NCBI GenBank assembly: GCA_038184435.1
Contig: CP116227.1
Location: 310,001-374,000, forward strand
Direction: 5' to 3'
DNA: 64,000 bases
DNA from: Nocardioides alkalitolerans
Lineage (GTDB): Bacteria > Actinomycetota > Actinomycetes > Propionibacteriales > Nocardioidaceae
Notes under the pieces: model-generated
What the model saw: only the letters and a program-made list of their open reading frames with translations
Database searches by the model: none
Told to the model about the DNA's origin: nothing
Part shown: positions 61,559 to 64,000 of the stretch, in pieces
Numbering within the stretch: the stretch's first letter is position 1
Layout: each line of letters starts with the position of its first letter
Position numbers and translations under genes: made by a program

Positions 61559-63799
61559 GTGAGCGGAGCGGAGCGGAGCGAGCGCACGGCGGCAGCCGAC
61601 GCGGCGTGCACGGCGGCGTACGACGCGGGAGGCGGCCCCGACACGGGCGTCGCCCTCGTCGCGGTCGGGGGCTACGGGCGGCGCGAGCTGGCGCCGTACT
61701 CCGACCTCGACCTCCTGCTGGTGCACGACCGCGGCGTCGACGTGGACGAGCTGGCGGGGGGACTCTGGTACCCGCTGTGGGACGGCGGGTTCAAGGTCGA
61801 CCACGCGGTGCGGGACGTCGACGAGACGCTCACCGCGGCCGCCGACGACCTCAAGGTCGCGCTCGGGCTGCTCGACGCGCGGCACCTCGCGGGCGACCCC
61901 AACGTGACGCTGCGCCTCCGCGCGCAGCTGTTCGCCGCGTGGCGACGCGACGCCCGGCACCGGCTGCCGGGGCTGCGCGCCCTGACCCGGGCGCGCCACG
62001 ACCTCGTGGGGGAGCTCGCCCACGTCTCGGTGCCCGACCTCAAGGAGGCGGAGGGCGGCCTGCGCGACGCCACCGTGCTCAAGGCGCTGGTGGCGACCTG
62101 GCTCGTCGACATCCCCCACACCGACCTCGACCTGAGCCGTCGGGCCCTGCTCGACGTGCGGGACCACCTGCACGCCGCGGCCGGCCGGGCCACCGACCGG
62201 GTGGCCCCCGAGATGTGGGACGAGCTCGCTGCCCGGCTCGGCCTCGCGGACGCCGTGGCGGCCCAGGGACACGTGCGGGGGATCGGTCGTCGGATCGACC
62301 ACATCTCGCGCACGACCTGGCGCCGCGTCGACGCCGTGCTCGCCCAGGAGCGGGTGCCCACCCGCCCCCGCCGCCCCCAGCTGGAGCGGGTCGCCCCCGG
62401 CGTGGCGCTGGCCGCGGGGGAGATCGTGCTCGAGAAGGGGGCCCGTCCGTCGGCGGACCCGCTGCTCGTGCTGCGCGCGGCCGCGGAGGCCGCGGAGCGC
62501 GACGTGCTGCTGGCCCCGGCAACGGCCGCCCGCCTCGGGGCCGAGTCGGCGCCACTGCCCGTGCCGTGGCCGTCGGAGGCGCGGCAGCTCTTCGTCCGCC
62601 TGCTGGCGTCGGGCCGCGGGCTCCTCGACGTGTGGAGCACGCTGGAGGAGACCGGCGTCGCGGAGCGCCTGCTGCCGGAGTGGTCGCGGGTGCACGGTCT
62701 GCCGCACGCGTCCGTGATCCACCGCTTCACCGTCGACCGGCACGTCATCGAGACCTGCATCGAGGCCGCGGCGCTCATCCGCACCGTCGCCCGGCCCGAC
62801 GTGCTCATGGTCGCGGCGCTGCTCCACGACATCGGCAAGGGCGGCCTCGTCGACCACAGCGTCGCGGGCGAGCCGATCGCCCGCGAGGTGGCGACCCGCA
62901 TGGGCTTCGCCCCCGACGAGGTCGACCTCGTGGGCGACCTGGTGCGGTGGCACCTGCTGCTGTCGGAGACGGCGACGACGCGCGACCCCGACGACCCGGC
63001 GACCGTCGACCTCGTGGCCCGCCACGTCACGACCCCGGAGGCGCTCTCCCTGCTCGTGGCCCTGACCGAGGCGGACAGCCGCGCGGCCTCCGCCAAGGCG
63101 TGGTCCAGCTGGCGGGCCGGCCTCGTGCGGCAGCTGGCGCGCCGTACCCTCGCGTCCCTGCTCGCCCGCGCCACCGGCGCGGCGGCCCCGGTCGCCGGGG
63201 AGGTGGAGCTGGAGGTGCCCGAGGAGGTACGGCGCGACCCCCGCGCCGTCACGGTGACGGTGGCCGACACGGCGGACGGCTCGCGCATCACGACGCTCGC
63301 CGTGGACCGCAACGGCGTGCTCGCGGACGTGGCCGCCGCGCTCGCCGTGCAACGGGTCGCCGTGCGGGCCGCGCGGGCGTGGTCGCAGGGGCGCTACGCC
63401 GTGTCGGTGTGGGAGACGGGGGAGCGCGACGTGGACGCCGCGGTGCTGCGGGAGCGGGTGGCCGCGATCGTCGACGCCCGCCTCGACCCCCGCGACCGCA
63501 TCGCCCGGATGGTGCGCTCGACGCGGGAGCCGTCGGTGGTCGTGCGCCCGGAGGCGTCGCGGCGCGCGACGGTGCTCGAGGTGCGCACCGACGACCGGCC
63601 GGGCGTCGTCGCCCTGGTGTGCCGGGCGCTCGCCGAGCTCGACATCTCGGTGCGCTCGGCGCACATCTCCACGCTCGGTCCGCAGGCCGTCGACGTGTTC
63701 TACGTGCAGGAGGCGTCGGCCGGGGCGCTGTCGGAGCAGCGGGCGGCCGAGGCGGCCCACGCGCTCCGGGCCCTGCTCTCGGCCACCGTGGACCGGTGA
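61559..63799 (+). CDS. glnD: Bifunctional PII nucleotidyltransferase/nucleotidyl-removing protein
   Basis: Modifies and demodifies GlnK according to glutamine supply. The 746-residue protein has the nucleotidyltransferase motif VGGYGRRELAPYSDLDLLL (about residues 35-53), the HD phosphohydrolase motif LLHDIGKGG (about 421), and two ACT glutamine-sensing domains (TLAVDRNGVLADVAAAL about 580; LEVRTDDRPGVVALVCRAL about 678). It is shorter than enterobacterial GlnD at the N-terminus. GTG 61559 follows GGGAGGGAG; GTG 61538 is the alternative. Confidence 0.96.
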   Translation: MSGAERSERTAAADAACTAAYDAGGGPDTGVALVAVGGYGRRELAPYSDLDLLLVHDRGVDVDELAGGLWYPLWDGGFKVDHAVRDVDETLTAAADDLKVALGLLDARHLAGDPNVTLRLRAQLFAAWRRDARHRLPGLRALTRARHDLVGELAHVSVPDLKEAEGGLRDATVLKALVATWLVDIPHTDLDLSRRALLDVRDHLHAAAGRATDRVAPEMWDELAARLGLADAVAAQGHVRGIGRRIDHISRTTWRRVDAVLAQERVPTRPRRPQLERVAPGVALAAGEIVLEKGARPSADPLLVLRAAAEAAERDVLLAPATAARLGAESAPLPVPWPSEARQLFVRLLASGRGLLDVWSTLEETGVAERLLPEWSRVHGLPHASVIHRFTVDRHVIETCIEAAALIRTVARPDVLMVAALLHDIGKGGLVDHSVAGEPIAREVATRMGFAPDEVDLVGDLVRWHLLLSETATTRDPDDPATVDLVARHVTTPEALSLLVALTEADSRAASAKAWSSWRAGLVRQLARRTLASLLARATGAAAPVAGEVELEVPEEVRRDPRAVTVTVADTADGSRITTLAVDRNGVLADVAAALAVQRVAVRAARAWSQGRYAVSVWETGERDVDAAVLRERVAAIVDARLDPRDRIARMVRSTREPSVVVRPEASRRATVLEVRTDDRPGVVALVCRALAELDISVRSAHISTLGPQAVDVFYVQEASAGALSEQRAAEAAHALRALLSATVDR

Positions 63800-63875
63800 G
63801 GGGCACCCGCCGGTTACCCTGGGACGTCGCGGCGCCGGGCCGCGCACCGTCCGCACGAGCCTGAGGAACGATTCG

Positions 63876-64000
63876 TTGTTCGCCACACTCTCCGACCGCC
63901 TGTCGGACACCTTCAAGAACCTGCGCGGCAAGGGCAGGCTCTCCGAGGCCGACATCGACGCCACCGCGCGCGAGATCCGCATCGCGCTGCTCGAGGCGGA
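63876..64000 (+). CDS. ffh: Signal recognition particle protein Ffh, 3' end outside the window
   Basis: The first 41 codons of the SRP GTPase, whose N domain starts (M)FATLSDRLSDTFKNLRGKG and continues LSEADIDATAREIRIALLEA. The start is TTG at 63876, supported by GAGG at 63862 and by the conserved N-terminus. It lies downstream of its receptor gene ftsY on the same strand. A TACCCT near 63816 could be the -10. Confidence 0.93.
   Translation, partial: MFATLSDRLSDTFKNLRGKGRLSEADIDATAREIRIALLEA

Overview
The window is one contiguous stretch of a high-GC actinobacterial chromosome. Its content and style fit Nocardioides or a close relative in the Nocardioidaceae: GC-rich third codon positions, GTG and TTG starts, a long HU with a lysine-rich tail, CofC of the F420 pathway, an NdgR-type regulator beside leuCD, a DUF222/HNH gene, and many genes that look leaderless. 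The genus is an inference; no rRNA is present. Most of the window is conserved housekeeping sequence. The accessory features are a tellurium-resistance-like (TerD) gene group, a DUF222/HNH gene set between two families of structured repeats, and one intact IS30-family element.

Layout. 1-3.6 kb: the 3' part of an M1 aminopeptidase gene, a DUF2127 membrane protein and a DEAD-box RNA helicase, convergent with citrate synthase (gltA, 3.8-5.1 kb). 5.1-7.9 kb: divergent promoters, then rplM-rpsI, a terminator and glmM. 8-10.4 kb: a YihY/BrkB membrane protein and an RDD-FHA protein with a perfect-period tandem repeat. 10.5-15 kb: acetyltransferase, double-TerD protein, TerD/FtsK-like fusion, acetyltransferase. 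15-17.1 kb: a 31-bp tandem repeat, the DUF222/HNH gene and an array of ATGACGTC palindromic units; the same unit recurs once near 3.65 kb. 17.1-19.5 kb: small regulators and hypothetical genes. 19.6-23.2 kb: FAH-family hydrolase, gltX, CPBP protease, tRNA-Gln and tRNA-Glu. 23.2-26.4 kb: SRPBCC protein and an alkylation-repair operon (Ada/AlkA fusion, Ogt, Nudix). 26.4-29.3 kb: ndgR divergent from leuCD. 29.4-33.3 kb: LTA-synthase-like enzyme, alpha/beta hydrolase and hup. 33.4-40.7 kb: cofC, acyltransferase, gpsA, a SUKH protein, a PLP enzyme, ddl, a DUF3515 lipoprotein, thiL and rpmB. 40.9-54.7 kb: a DAK2 protein, recG, rsmD, coaD, DUF177, rpmF, rnc, mutM, a small coiled-coil protein, an MFS transporter, smc, a thioesterase and a small membrane protein. 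IS30 lies at 54.8-56.1 kb. 56.2-64 kb: ftsY, an acyltransferase-SGNH protein, amtB-glnK-glnD and the start of ffh.

How the genes work together. Translation and protein targeting are represented by rplM, rpsI, rpmB, rpmF, gltX, two tRNAs, rsmD, ftsY and ffh. Cell-envelope precursor supply is represented by glmM, ddl, gpsA with the acyltransferase, and the LTA-synthase-like enzyme. Nitrogen sensing is represented by amtB-glnK-glnD with a GlnR-like site upstream. Leucine synthesis is represented by leuCD with a palindrome shared with its regulator. DNA maintenance is represented by recG, mutM, smc and the alkylation-repair operon.

The most unusual signals are non-coding. They are (a) the 46-bp GACGTCAT-N30-ATGACGTC element, single at 3.64 kb and arrayed with exact 62/88-bp periods at 16.7-17.0 kb; (b) short 9-17 bp tandem duplications that begin at or just after the stop codon of at least six genes; (c) about fifteen genes with a -10-like hexamer 6-8 bases before the start codon; and (d) two adjacent loci (DUF177, rnc) where the best-supported start codon is CTG.
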